Shown here: one piece after another, positions 44,688 through 52,144 of the stretch
Numbering within the stretch: the first letter of the stretch is position 1
Layout: each line of letters starts with the position of its first letter
DNA from: Hyphomicrobium_B sp001006785
GTDB lineage: Bacteria; Pseudomonadota; Alphaproteobacteria; Rhizobiales; Hyphomicrobiaceae
Length of the DNA stretch: 64,000 nt
Assembly: GCF_001006785.1 (NCBI RefSeq)
Contig: NZ_CDHO01000003.1
Coordinates: 248,001-312,000, forward strand
Direction: 5' to 3'
The notes under the pieces: generated by a model
What the model was told of the DNA's origin: nothing
What the model saw: only the letters and a program-made list of their open reading frames with translations
The model's database searches: none
Made by a program: the position numbers and the translations under genes

Positions 44688-46019
44688 TCACCTCGCTCCT
44701 GGGACCCAGGAAGTTCCGGCCAATGGGACACGAGCCATCGCCGCAGCTTCCAGCGTGAGAGCCACGAGATCTTCGGGCTCAAGATTATGCAGGTGGTTCT
44801 TGCCGCACGCACGCGCCAGCGTTTGCGCTTCGAGCGTCAAGACCTTGAGATAGTTTGCAAGGCGACGTCCGGCGGCCACCGGATCGAGCCGCTGGGTCAG
44901 CTCCGGCGTTTGCGTCGTGATGCCCGCCGGATCCTTCCCCTCGTGCCAATCGTCGTAGCAGCCGGCGCGCGTGCCGAGCTTCTCGTATTCCTTTTCCCAT
45001 TTGGGATCGTTGTCGCCGAGCGCGACGAGCGCCGCCGTACCGATTGCAACAGCATCAGCGCCGAGCGCCAGCGCCTTCGCCACGTCAGCACCTGTTCTGA
45101 TGCCTCCGGAGACGATCAACTGCACCTTGCGATGCATACCGAGATCCTGAAGCGCCTTCACCGCAGGCGGGATCGCCGAGAGCAGCGGAATGCCGACGTG
45201 CTCGATGAACACCTCTTGCGTCGCCGCCGTGCCGCCCTGCATGCCGTCGAGCACGATGACGTCGGCACCGGCTTTCACCGCGAGGTTGACGTCGAAGTAA
45301 GGACGGCTTGCACCGACCTTCAGATAAATGGGCTTCTCCCAATCGGTGATTTCACGCAGCTCCTGAATCTTGACCTCAAGGTCATCCGCACCCGTCCAGT
45401 CCGGATGCCGGCATGCGGAGCGCTGATCGATGCCCTTCGGAAGCTGACGCATTTCTGCGACGCGGTCGGAAATCTTCTGACCGAGCAGCATGCCGCCGCC
45501 GCCGGGCTTCGCGCCCTGCCCGATCACGATCTCGATCGCGTCGGCTTTCCGAAGATCGTCGGGGTTCATGCCGTAGCGCGACGGCAGATATTGATAGACG
45601 AGATATTTCGACTGCCCGCGCTCTTCCGGCGTCATGCCGCCGTCGCCCGTCGTGGTCGACGTCCCCGCTGCCGAGGCGCCGCGTCCGAGCGCTTCCTTGG
45701 TGTTGGCCGACAGCGAACCGAAGCTCATCCCGGCAATCGTGATCGGAATCGAAAGCTTCAGCGGCTTCTTCGCAAAGCGATTGCCGAGCACGACTTCCGT
45801 TCCGCACTTCTCGCGATATCCTTCCAGCGGATAGCGCGACATCGACGCGCCGAGAAGAAGCAGATCGTCGAAATTCGGGAGCCTTCGCTTCGAGCCGCCG
45901 CCACGGATATCATAGATACCCGTTGCAGCCGCACGCCGGATTTCCGACAGCGTGTAGTCATCGAAGGTCGCCGACGGACGCGGAGTCGTGGTTGGCCAAG
46001 ACCGTTCATGCTGGGTCAT
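44688..46019 (-). CDS. glxD: FMN-binding glutamate-synthase-like subunit (GlxD/MgsC type)
   Basis: A 443-residue TIM-barrel protein equivalent to the FMN domain of the glutamate synthase large subunit. Visible are ITIAGMSFGSLSANTKEALGRGA, TTTGDGGMTPEE, IEIVIGQGAKPGGGGMLLG, VDVIVLDGMQGGTAATQ-like and SGGIRTGADVAKALALGADAVAIGT (FMN phosphate site). Three separate genes here replace the domains of GltB; the same split trio makes up N-methylglutamate synthase MgsABC in methylotrophs. It is translationally coupled to the preceding gene: TGA and ATG share one base. Confidence 0.9.
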   Translation of the reverse strand: MTQHERSWPTTTPRPSATFDDYTLSEIRRAAATGIYDIRGGGSKRRLPNFDDLLLLGASMSRYPLEGYREKCGTEVVLGNRFAKKPLKLSIPITIAGMSFGSLSANTKEALGRGASAAGTSTTTGDGGMTPEERGQSKYLVYQYLPSRYGMNPDDLRKADAIEIVIGQGAKPGGGGMLLGQKISDRVAEMRQLPKGIDQRSACRHPDWTGADDLEVKIQELREITDWEKPIYLKVGASRPYFDVNLAVKAGADVIVLDGMQGGTAATQEVFIEHVGIPLLSAIPPAVKALQDLGMHRKVQLIVSGGIRTGADVAKALALGADAVAIGTAALVALGDNDPKWEKEYEKLGTRAGCYDDWHEGKDPAGITTQTPELTQRLDPVAAGRRLANYLKVLTLEAQTLARACGKNHLHNLEPEDLVALTLEAAAMARVPLAGTSWVPGAR

Positions 46020-46708
46020 CAGTACGCTCCCGCGTTATCGATGTTAAAGTTGTAGAGCTTGCGCGCGGAGCCGTAGCGGCGAAATTCCGCGACATCCACC
46101 TTGAACGCCTCTCCCGACAGCTTCAGGAGTTCGTGCAGTTCGGCTTTGTGCTCGTCGCGCATTTGCTTTTCGATGCAGTCTGCACCAAGGCTCGCGACGG
46201 GCCCCCGCACGTAGATGCGCGCTTCATAGAGAGAGTCGCCTAGCGCCTCTCCGGCCTCACCGAACACGACGAGGCGTCCGTTCTGCCCCATGAACGCGGA
46301 AAGATGACCGATGTCGCCTTTGACGACGATATCGATGCCTTTCATCGAAATGCCACAACGCGCTGACGCATTGCCGTCGACGATCAGACGTCCGCCGCGC
46401 CCAGTGGCGCCTGCGCTCTGGCTCGCGTCGCCTTTGACGTGAATGAGCCCCGACATCATGTTTTCGCCGACACCCTGCCCGGCGCTTCCCTCAACGACGA
46501 TCGTCGCCTTCTTGTTCATGCCACCGCAGTAGTACCCGGCGTTGCCCTGGATATTGATGGTGACGTCGGCGTCGACACCCGCAGCAATCGAATGCTCGCC
46601 GCCGGGGTTCGTAATCGTCCAGAGCGTTTCATTCGTATCGGGCTTCAGCTGATGCAGCGCCGCGTTGAGTTCGCGGACACGCGTTTTTGAAAGATCAATA
46701 TTCGGCAT
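46019..46708 (-). CDS. glxC: GltB C-terminal-like GXGXG (beta-helix) subunit (GlxC/MgsB type)
   Basis: A 229-residue protein equivalent to the beta-helical C-terminal domain of glutamate synthase (FwdC/FmdC/GltB GXGXG family). The repeating GXXGXXXG pattern is plain: GNAGYYCGGMNKKATIVVEG, SAGQGVGENMMSG, GRGGRLIVDG, GQNGRLVVFG, GEAGEALGDSLY. ATG 46708 (MPNIDLSKTRV) shares one base with the stop of the preceding gene (TAATG), so translation is coupled. It is the structural subunit of the probable N-alkylglutamate-forming complex. Confidence 0.9.
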   Translation of the reverse strand: MPNIDLSKTRVRELNAALHQLKPDTNETLWTITNPGGEHSIAAGVDADVTINIQGNAGYYCGGMNKKATIVVEGSAGQGVGENMMSGLIHVKGDASQSAGATGRGGRLIVDGNASARCGISMKGIDIVVKGDIGHLSAFMGQNGRLVVFGEAGEALGDSLYEARIYVRGPVASLGADCIEKQMRDEHKAELHELLKLSGEAFKVDVAEFRRYGSARKLYNFNIDNAGAY

Positions 46709-47607
46709 TAGCTGCGCTCCCAGAAGTAAACTGTGGCTGGCTTCGGCTCCCAAACCTTGGCGCCGGAAATTCCCGGAAGGCCCGCGAGGCTCTTGTATTC
46801 GGACGCGAATGCGACGTAGTCGTCGGTCTCCGCCATCACGGCCGGCTTGCACGCGATCGGATCGCGAAGGACGCCAAATCCCTTTTCCGTCCCGACAACG
46901 AACGTGAAGAACCCATCGAGATCGTCGAGGCTGGATTTGAGCGCGCCTTCGAGCGTCTGCCCGCTGCGCATCTGTTTCGTGAGATAGCCGGCCGCGACCT
47001 CGCTATCGTTCTGCGTTTTGATCTTGATGCCGTCGCGCTGCAGCTGCCGCCGCAGACTCGCGTGGTTGGAAAGCGAGCCGTTATGCACCAGGCATTGATC
47101 GGCGCCCGTCGAAAACGGATGCGCACCATCCGTGCTCACCGCCGACTCCGTTGCCATGCGGGTGTGCGTAATGCCGTGCGAGCCGGACATCGCGCCAATG
47201 CCGAACAGCGCGGCGACGTCGTCGGGATATCCGACCTCTTTGAAAATTTCGAGCCGGTGGCCTTCGCTGACGACGTTGACATCCGGCAGATTGGCTTCAA
47301 GCCACTCGCGCGCATGCCGGGCTTCGTTGGCCGTGAGAGTCAGCACAGCGTGCGAATAGTGAATGGCCGTTGGCGCCTTCGGAGCGACCGCCGCACGCAG
47401 CTTTTCCGCAGCCGTGGCGATATCATAATCTGGCGACGGCCCTGCGATGGTCAGCTTCGTCTTGCCATCCTGGCCCCCGCTGTAGATCGCAAAGCCGGCC
47501 GAGTCCGGCCCCCGGCTACACAGCGTTGACGTCATTTTCGTGAGAAGCTCGCCGAGCTGCGGTTCGAGCTTTGGATTTTTGATGAACAGTCCGGCGATGC
47601 CGCACAT
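46708..47607 (-). CDS. glxB: Class II glutamine amidotransferase-like subunit (GlxB/MgsA type)
   Basis: A 299-residue Ntn-hydrolase domain. It begins MCGIAGLFI, so Cys-2 is the N-terminal nucleophile after Met removal. CSRGPDSAGF, HTRMATESAVS, HNGSLSNHASLRR (oxyanion and substrate motifs) and QNDSEVAAGY are typical of GltB/PurF-type glutaminase domains. It corresponds to the amidotransferase part of a split glutamate synthase. In the MgsA role it would cleave a gamma-glutamylamide rather than glutamine. It is 29 bases downstream of glnT, followed by glxC with one-base overlap. Confidence 0.9.
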   Translation of the reverse strand: MCGIAGLFIKNPKLEPQLGELLTKMTSTLCSRGPDSAGFAIYSGGQDGKTKLTIAGPSPDYDIATAAEKLRAAVAPKAPTAIHYSHAVLTLTANEARHAREWLEANLPDVNVVSEGHRLEIFKEVGYPDDVAALFGIGAMSGSHGITHTRMATESAVSTDGAHPFSTGADQCLVHNGSLSNHASLRRQLQRDGIKIKTQNDSEVAAGYLTKQMRSGQTLEGALKSSLDDLDGFFTFVVGTEKGFGVLRDPIACKPAVMAETDDYVAFASEYKSLAGLPGISGAKVWEPKPATVYFWERS

Positions 47608-47636
47608 GATGTTTTTCTCCTGCTGTATACGCCGCC

Positions 47637-49034
47637 TTAGAAGAAGCTGAGGTAGCGCTGTGTTTCCCAATCGGAGACGTGCCGGTGGTAATCCAGCCAC
47701 TCCTCCCGCTTGAGCGACACGAATTCGTCGATGAAGTCGCCGCCAAGCGTCTTCCGAAACAGTTCGCTCTGATCGAGTGCCTCGATAGCCTCGCTGAGAG
47801 ACTGCGGAAGAATTTGAATGTTCTTCTCTTTGATCTCGGACGGCGTCAGCGCATAGAAGTTGATGTTCTGCGGCGGACCCGGATCGAGCTTGCGTTCGAC
47901 GCCATCAAGGCCCGCTGCGATGAGCGCGGCCTGCGCAAGGTACGGGTTCATCCCGGAATCGCCGACGCGCAGTTCGATGCGCCCATAAGGAATGCGCACC
48001 ATGGCCGTCCGATTGTTATCGCCGTAAGCAACGAACACCGGCGCCCACGTCGTGCCTGATGCCGTGCGCCCGATCACGAGACGCTTATAGGAATTGACCG
48101 ACGGCGCCAGCAGCGCCGTGAGGGCCCGCGCATGCGTGAGAAGTCCGCCGATGAAGTGATACGCAAGCTGCGACAGTCCCATACCGTTCTTGTCGGAGGC
48201 GTCGTGGAAGATATTCTTGCCCGCCGCGTCCGCGATTGAGCAATGAATGTGCATGCCGTTGCCCGTCATCGAACTTTTGGGTTTCGGCATGAACGAACAG
48301 ACCGCGCCAAGCTCGTGCGCGATTTCGGCAGCAGCCATCTTGAACAGAAGAATCTGATCGGCCGAAGTCAGCGCGTCAGCATACTTGAAATTGATTTCGT
48401 ATTGGCCGTTCGCGTCCTCATGATCGATCTGATAAACATCGATACCGAGCGATTGCAGGCATTCCGTAACCCGCTCGAGGAACGTCCGGGCGCGAGATAA
48501 GCCGCGATAGTCGTAGGCAGGCTTCTGCAAACTGTCAGTGCTGTCGAAGGGAGCGATCGATCCGTCCGGAAGCTTCTGCAGCAGCGAAAACTCGGGCTCG
48601 ATGCCCGTGAGCAGCGTCCACCCGCGCTCCGACAAGCGAGCCATCTGCGCTTTCAGAATATTCCGCGTATCGATGGGATGCGGCTTGCCGTTGACCATCC
48701 CGGTCCCCATCACCCGCGCGTATCCCGGCGCCCACGGAACGAGCGTCAATGTCGAAAGATCGCCCACGACCATGTATTCGGGTTCGTGCGGAGCAAGGCG
48801 CATGCCGAACACGCCGCCGCCGGCAAATCCGACGCCGTCCGTAAGCACGTCTTCAAAATGTTCGACGGGAACCGCCTTGCTTTTCGCGACACCATAGATG
48901 TCGGCGAATTGCGCAAGAACGTAGCGGATATGATTCTGCGCCAGAAACTGCTTGGCGCCGGCGACATCAAGGTTCGTTGGCGTCGCGTATTGGCCTGGCA
49001 CACGACGCCAGGTCCAGTGATCTGCCTGCAACAT
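47637..49034 (-). CDS. glnT: Type III glutamine synthetase (GlnT / gamma-glutamylamide synthetase-like)
   Basis: A 465-residue glutamine-synthetase-fold enzyme. GIEPEFSLLQ and DHEDANGQYEINFKYAD carry catalytic metal-binding Glu residues, and SSMTGNGMHIH and RVGDSGMNPYLAQAA follow in order. It closely resembles GlnT of rhizobia and GmaS of methylotrophs, which ligate methylamine to glutamate. Genes glxBCD follow, as mgsABC-like genes do with gmaS. The start ATG 49034 has GGGAGG in front. It is the first gene of the operon; the perfect TTGCA-N5-TGCAA repeat lies 69 bases upstream. Whether the amine is ammonia, methylamine or another amine is open. Confidence 0.9.
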   Translation of the reverse strand: MLQADHWTWRRVPGQYATPTNLDVAGAKQFLAQNHIRYVLAQFADIYGVAKSKAVPVEHFEDVLTDGVGFAGGGVFGMRLAPHEPEYMVVGDLSTLTLVPWAPGYARVMGTGMVNGKPHPIDTRNILKAQMARLSERGWTLLTGIEPEFSLLQKLPDGSIAPFDSTDSLQKPAYDYRGLSRARTFLERVTECLQSLGIDVYQIDHEDANGQYEINFKYADALTSADQILLFKMAAAEIAHELGAVCSFMPKPKSSMTGNGMHIHCSIADAAGKNIFHDASDKNGMGLSQLAYHFIGGLLTHARALTALLAPSVNSYKRLVIGRTASGTTWAPVFVAYGDNNRTAMVRIPYGRIELRVGDSGMNPYLAQAALIAAGLDGVERKLDPGPPQNINFYALTPSEIKEKNIQILPQSLSEAIEALDQSELFRKTLGGDFIDEFVSLKREEWLDYHRHVSDWETQRYLSFF

Positions 49035-49102
49035 TCGTTTCCTCCCGCGGCGTTCTGAATTGCGCGGCCGCTTTTTCTTGTGGCATCACTTATAAAGGCA
49101 TA

Positions 49103-49117
49103 TTGCATACAGTGCAA
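49103..49117. promoter_or_regulatory. Perfect TTGCA-N5-TGCAA palindrome between glnT and the oxidoreductase
   Basis: TTGCA-TACAG-TGCAA (one extra base pair on each side, A and T, extends the dyad to 17 bases). It sits between the divergent glnT and FAD-oxidoreductase genes, near AT-rich promoter elements (TATAAA at 49091). It matches the three repeats at 43798-43856. Confidence 0.75.
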
Positions 49118-49161
49118 TAAATTTGTAGCCTATGAAACACCGCGACTTTAGGGGAATACGC

Positions 49162-50523
49162 ATGAGCGCCAGCGGAGAAGTTTCGAACCACCCATCGGCC
49201 GTGGAACTCGCAACAGGAAAAGTGCACGCCGCGCAGGCGCTTCACTATCGACCGTACTGGTGGGATGCGCTGCCGGAGCGCCCTTCGCATTCGCAAAAAC
49301 CTGTTCCGCGCCACTGCGATGTGGCGATCATAGGTTCGGGGTTCACTGGACTGTCGGCGGCGTTGACGCTTCTCAAGAACGGGCGGCAGGTTGTCGTATT
49401 CGAGCGCGATCGCGCAGGATACGGCGCCAGCACGCGCAACGGCGGACAGGTCGGCAGCGGCAATCAGAAGTTCAGAGTGAAGAAGCTGATTGCATTACGC
49501 GGACGAAAAAAAGCCGAGGAAATGCTGCGCGAAGGCACGCGCATGCTCGACTATATTGCCGAGTTGATCGCTGACGAAAAAATCGACTGCTATTTTCGCC
49601 GCTGCGGTCGCTTTCGCGCAGCCATTCGTCCTGAACACTACGAAGCGATGGCCGCCGACATGCAAGATCTCAAAGAGATCGCAGGCGTCGAAAGCTTCAT
49701 GGTTCCGAAGTCCGAGCAATCTTCCGAAATCGGCAGCGACATGTTCTTCGGCGGCTCCGTTCTACCAAACGATGCCTCGCTGCATCCCGGATTATATCAC
49801 GCTGGGCTGCTGGAAAGAATTCAAGGCGCAGGCGGTTCGATCCTCGACCACACGCCCGTCACCGCGATCACCGCAGCGAACGGCGGCTTCAACGTTAGAA
49901 CCGGCGCCGGAGAATGCTTCGCCAAAAACGTCATCATCGCCACGAACGGCTACACGGACGGCCTCGTGCCGGAGCTTGGCCGACGCATCGTTTCGATCGG
50001 ATCAGCGATCATCGCAACCGACGAACTGCCCGAAGCTTTGTTCAATCGGCTACTTCCGAACAATCGCGTCTACGGCAATACCAATCGCGTTTTCTACTAT
50101 TTCCGCGGCGCACCGGATGCGCGTCGCATCCTTTGGGGCGGACGCATCGGACGACTGGCGTCCGACAAATCGCCCGTCGCCTACCGTCACCTCGCACGCG
50201 ACATGCTCTCCGTCTTTCCTGATTTGAAAGACGTGCGTGTTACGCACGGCTGGGACGGCCTCATCGGCTACACGTTCGATGAAATTCCGCATCTCGGCCG
50301 CGCCGCTTCCGGCGTGCATTACGCCGTTGGCTACTGCGGAACAGGCGTTTCGCGCGCCACCTACTTCGGCAACAAGATCGCATTGCAAGTCCTCGGCAAA
50401 CCCGAGGGTCATACCGCCTTCGACGATCTGGCCTTCCCCGCTTTTCCCGCCCACCCTATCGCCAAGCGCGCCGTCCCAACGGTCGAGACTTGGTATCGCT
50501 TTCGAGACGCAACCAACATCTAG
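49162..50523 (+). CDS. FAD-dependent oxidoreductase, DAO / PuuB type
   Basis: A 453-residue DAO-family flavoprotein. The dinucleotide motif CDVAIIGSGFTGLSAALTLLKNG lies near residue 55, followed by ASTRNGGQVGSG, KNVIIATNGYTDGLVPELG and a C-terminal GYTFDEIPHLGRAASGVHYAVGYCGTGVSRATYFGNKIA. This is the arrangement of gamma-glutamylputrescine oxidase PuuB/OrdL. ATG 49162 is preceded by AGGGGA. It is divergent from glnT and 17 bases ahead of the ridA start. It would oxidise an amine or a gamma-glutamylated / N-alkylated amino acid to an imine. Confidence 0.9.
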   Translation: MSASGEVSNHPSAVELATGKVHAAQALHYRPYWWDALPERPSHSQKPVPRHCDVAIIGSGFTGLSAALTLLKNGRQVVVFERDRAGYGASTRNGGQVGSGNQKFRVKKLIALRGRKKAEEMLREGTRMLDYIAELIADEKIDCYFRRCGRFRAAIRPEHYEAMAADMQDLKEIAGVESFMVPKSEQSSEIGSDMFFGGSVLPNDASLHPGLYHAGLLERIQGAGGSILDHTPVTAITAANGGFNVRTGAGECFAKNVIIATNGYTDGLVPELGRRIVSIGSAIIATDELPEALFNRLLPNNRVYGNTNRVFYYFRGAPDARRILWGGRIGRLASDKSPVAYRHLARDMLSVFPDLKDVRVTHGWDGLIGYTFDEIPHLGRAASGVHYAVGYCGTGVSRATYFGNKIALQVLGKPEGHTAFDDLAFPAFPAHPIAKRAVPTVETWYRFRDATNI

Positions 50524-50540
50524 AGGATCGGAAAATACGA

Positions 50541-50933
50541 ATGCCCAAGAATAATGCAGCACAGCGCGTCAACATCTCGTCCGGCGGCGCATACGAATCC
50601 GTTTTCGGCTACTCGCGAGCCGTGCGCTTCGGCAAAGACATTCATGTCTCCGGAACATGCGCGCCAGCCGGGCATGAAAAGAGCGGCGCCTATGCGCAGG
50701 CACGCGCCGCACTGGAGATCATCGAAAAAGCTTTGGGCGAAGCCGGCGCGACCGCCGCGGACGTCGTGCGCACCGTCGTTTATCTTCGCGACGTCAACGA
50801 TGCAGAGGACGTCGCGAAAGCGCACCTCGAAACTTTCGATAAGATCCGGCCCGCGAGCACGCTCATCCAGGTCTCTTCAATGTTGAGGCCGTGGCAGAAA
50901 GTCGAAATAGAAGTCTACGCCCAGCTCGCGTGA
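50541..50933 (+). CDS. RidA-family (YjgF/YER057c) enamine/imine deaminase
   Basis: A 130-residue RidA protein. The N-terminal VNISSGGAYESVFGYSRAVRFGKDIHVSGT and the Arg-containing substrate loop DVVRTVVYLRDVNDAEDVAKAH precede RPASTLIQVSSMLRPWQKVEIEVYAQ, the family C-terminal signature. RidA proteins hydrolyse reactive imines or enamines. Directly behind the amine oxidase gene, it probably removes imines the oxidase makes. A terminator (50942) closes the two-gene unit. Confidence 0.92.
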   Translation: MPKNNAAQRVNISSGGAYESVFGYSRAVRFGKDIHVSGTCAPAGHEKSGAYAQARAALEIIEKALGEAGATAADVVRTVVYLRDVNDAEDVAKAHLETFDKIRPASTLIQVSSMLRPWQKVEIEVYAQLA

Positions 50934-50941
50934 GCATTCCT

Positions 50942-50971
50942 GATAAAGGCCGGTGAAAACCGGCCTTTATC
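50942..50971. terminator. Bidirectional terminator between ridA and tetR
   Basis: GATAAAGGCCGGT (50942-50954), loop GAAA, ACCGGCCTTTATC (50959-50971): a 13-base perfect stem ending in a weak T stretch on each strand. It ends just inside the stop codon of the tetR gene on the minus strand. Confidence 0.9.
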
Positions 50972-51647
50972 ATTTGGACGCAATTACAGCCTCGCGCAGA
51001 ATGCGCGGCGCACCTGCAAGAAACGTCTGCACCTGATCGCGGATGACTTCGGCACGGTTCGGAGAGGTCTGCACCTCGTAGATGAACGTCCGGATGCCCA
51101 CATAGAACACAGCTCCATGCAGTCCCCAGAACAGTTCTTCTTCGCGTGGCGTCATGGCGACCGAAGCGATGGATGGCAAAGCCAAATCCACGCGCAGCTC
51201 GTTGCAGCACGGTTTGATGAACTGGTTCCTGATGAGCGCAACATAACGATGCGTCATGGGGTGGCCCTTGAGGCCGGCGAACATGAAAATGCGCATCCAG
51301 CGAGCATCGAAGATCCGCTCCGTATACTCGGAATAGAATTGTATCAGCCGCGCTTCGAGCGGCAGCGATCGATCACAGATGAGCGCTTTCCAAGCCGAAT
51401 CCCAACGCGCAACAAACACATGCTCGTAGACACGCTCGATCAGCGCATCCTTCGTCGGGAAATATCGGAAAATGGCTGAATGCGTGATGCCCATCGTCTT
51501 GGCGAGCTCTCGCGTCTGCCCTTCAAACCCATTGTCCGAAAAAAACTGCGCCGCCGCCTCGATGATCTGACGCTCGCGCTCCGCGGCGGGCAAGTGAAGC
51601 CTGACCGGAGCGTCCGCGCGCCGCGGCATTTGTGACCGATTGGTCAT
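50970..51647 (-). CDS. TetR-family regulator
   Basis: A 225-residue TetR/AcrR-type protein with an HTH over about residues 22-70 (AAAQFFSDNGFEGQTRELAKTMGITHSAIFRYFPTK) and a helical ligand domain. Two operator-like repeats lie across and upstream of its start codon (51630-51649 and 51679-51698), so autoregulation and control of the divergent NTF2-like gene are likely. ATG 51647 has GGGAG about 12 bases upstream. ATG 51629 is possible, and would leave the whole first operator just upstream of the start. Confidence 0.92.
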   Translation of the reverse strand: MTNRSQMPRRADAPVRLHLPAAERERQIIEAAAQFFSDNGFEGQTRELAKTMGITHSAIFRYFPTKDALIERVYEHVFVARWDSAWKALICDRSLPLEARLIQFYSEYTERIFDARWMRIFMFAGLKGHPMTHRYVALIRNQFIKPCCNELRVDLALPSIASVAMTPREEELFWGLHGAVFYVGIRTFIYEVQTSPNRAEVIRDQVQTFLAGAPRILREAVIASK

Positions 51648-51649
51648 TT
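51630..51649. promoter_or_regulatory. TetR operator candidate A
   Basis: TTGTGACC-N4-GGTCATTT: half-site TTGTGACC with a partial mirror GGTCA. It overlaps the tetR start codon. It has the same spacing as the second site 49 bases upstream. Confidence 0.6.
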
Positions 51650-51678
51650 CGATTTGACTCCCAGCGCAGGGTGACTAC

Positions 51679-51698
51679 TTGTAACCACGCGGTCACAA
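51679..51698. promoter_or_regulatory. TetR operator candidate B
   Basis: TTGTAACC-N4-GGTCACAA is symmetric except for one position in each arm. It lies between tetR and the NTF2-like gene, 44 bases before ATG 51742, and matches operator A. Confidence 0.65.
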
Positions 51699-51741
51699 AT
51701 ACCGCGCGTCGCGGAACTTGTCGATTATATTGGAGATTGAA

Positions 51742-52104
51742 ATGACGAATGCGCTCGAAAAGGTTGCAAAAGCCTGGGACGACACATTCAACTCCGGCGA
51801 CACCGAAAAGCTCGGCAGTTTCTATGCCGCCTCGGGCCGCGTGATCCCTGCTGGAGGCGCACCGATCGAGGGTCGCGATGCGATCGCGAAGTTTTTTGCC
51901 GGCATTCGCGCCAATGGCCTGACGAAACATGACATCAAAGTCGCTTCCGTCATTGATCGCGGCGATACGGTGATTGCCATCGGCACGTGGAATCTGACTG
52001 GACCTGGCGAGAAAGGCGAAGGCGCTAGCTTCGGCGGTAACTGGGTCAACGTTCTGGCCCGCGAGGCGTCAGGCTGGCAGATCCTGCTGCATACCTGGAA
52101 TTGA
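51742..52104 (+). CDS. NTF2-like / DUF4440 (SgcJ-EcaC type) small protein
   Basis: A 120-residue protein starting MTNALEKVAKAWDDTFNSGD with the pattern of SgcJ/EcaC-type NTF2-like proteins (FYAASGRVIPAGGAPIEGRDAIAKFFAG, then GDTVIAIGTWNLTG). These are small cone-shaped binding folds; some act as isomerases or lyases, others have no known activity. TTGGAGATTGAA precedes ATG 51742. Its neighbour across the divergent region is a TetR repressor with two operators, so its expression is probably inducible by an unknown ligand. Confidence 0.85.
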   Translation: MTNALEKVAKAWDDTFNSGDTEKLGSFYAASGRVIPAGGAPIEGRDAIAKFFAGIRANGLTKHDIKVASVIDRGDTVIAIGTWNLTGPGEKGEGASFGGNWVNVLAREASGWQILLHTWN

Positions 52105-52144
52105 CACGAAGCGGCTCGTCGCGCTTCTGCATCCACGCCGGCAG

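Noticed and set aside
51630..51698. Possibility that the two TTGTNACC repeats form a CRISPR or tandem repeat
   Set aside because: Only two copies with internal dyad symmetry exist and there are no spacers; operator sites are the simpler reading.
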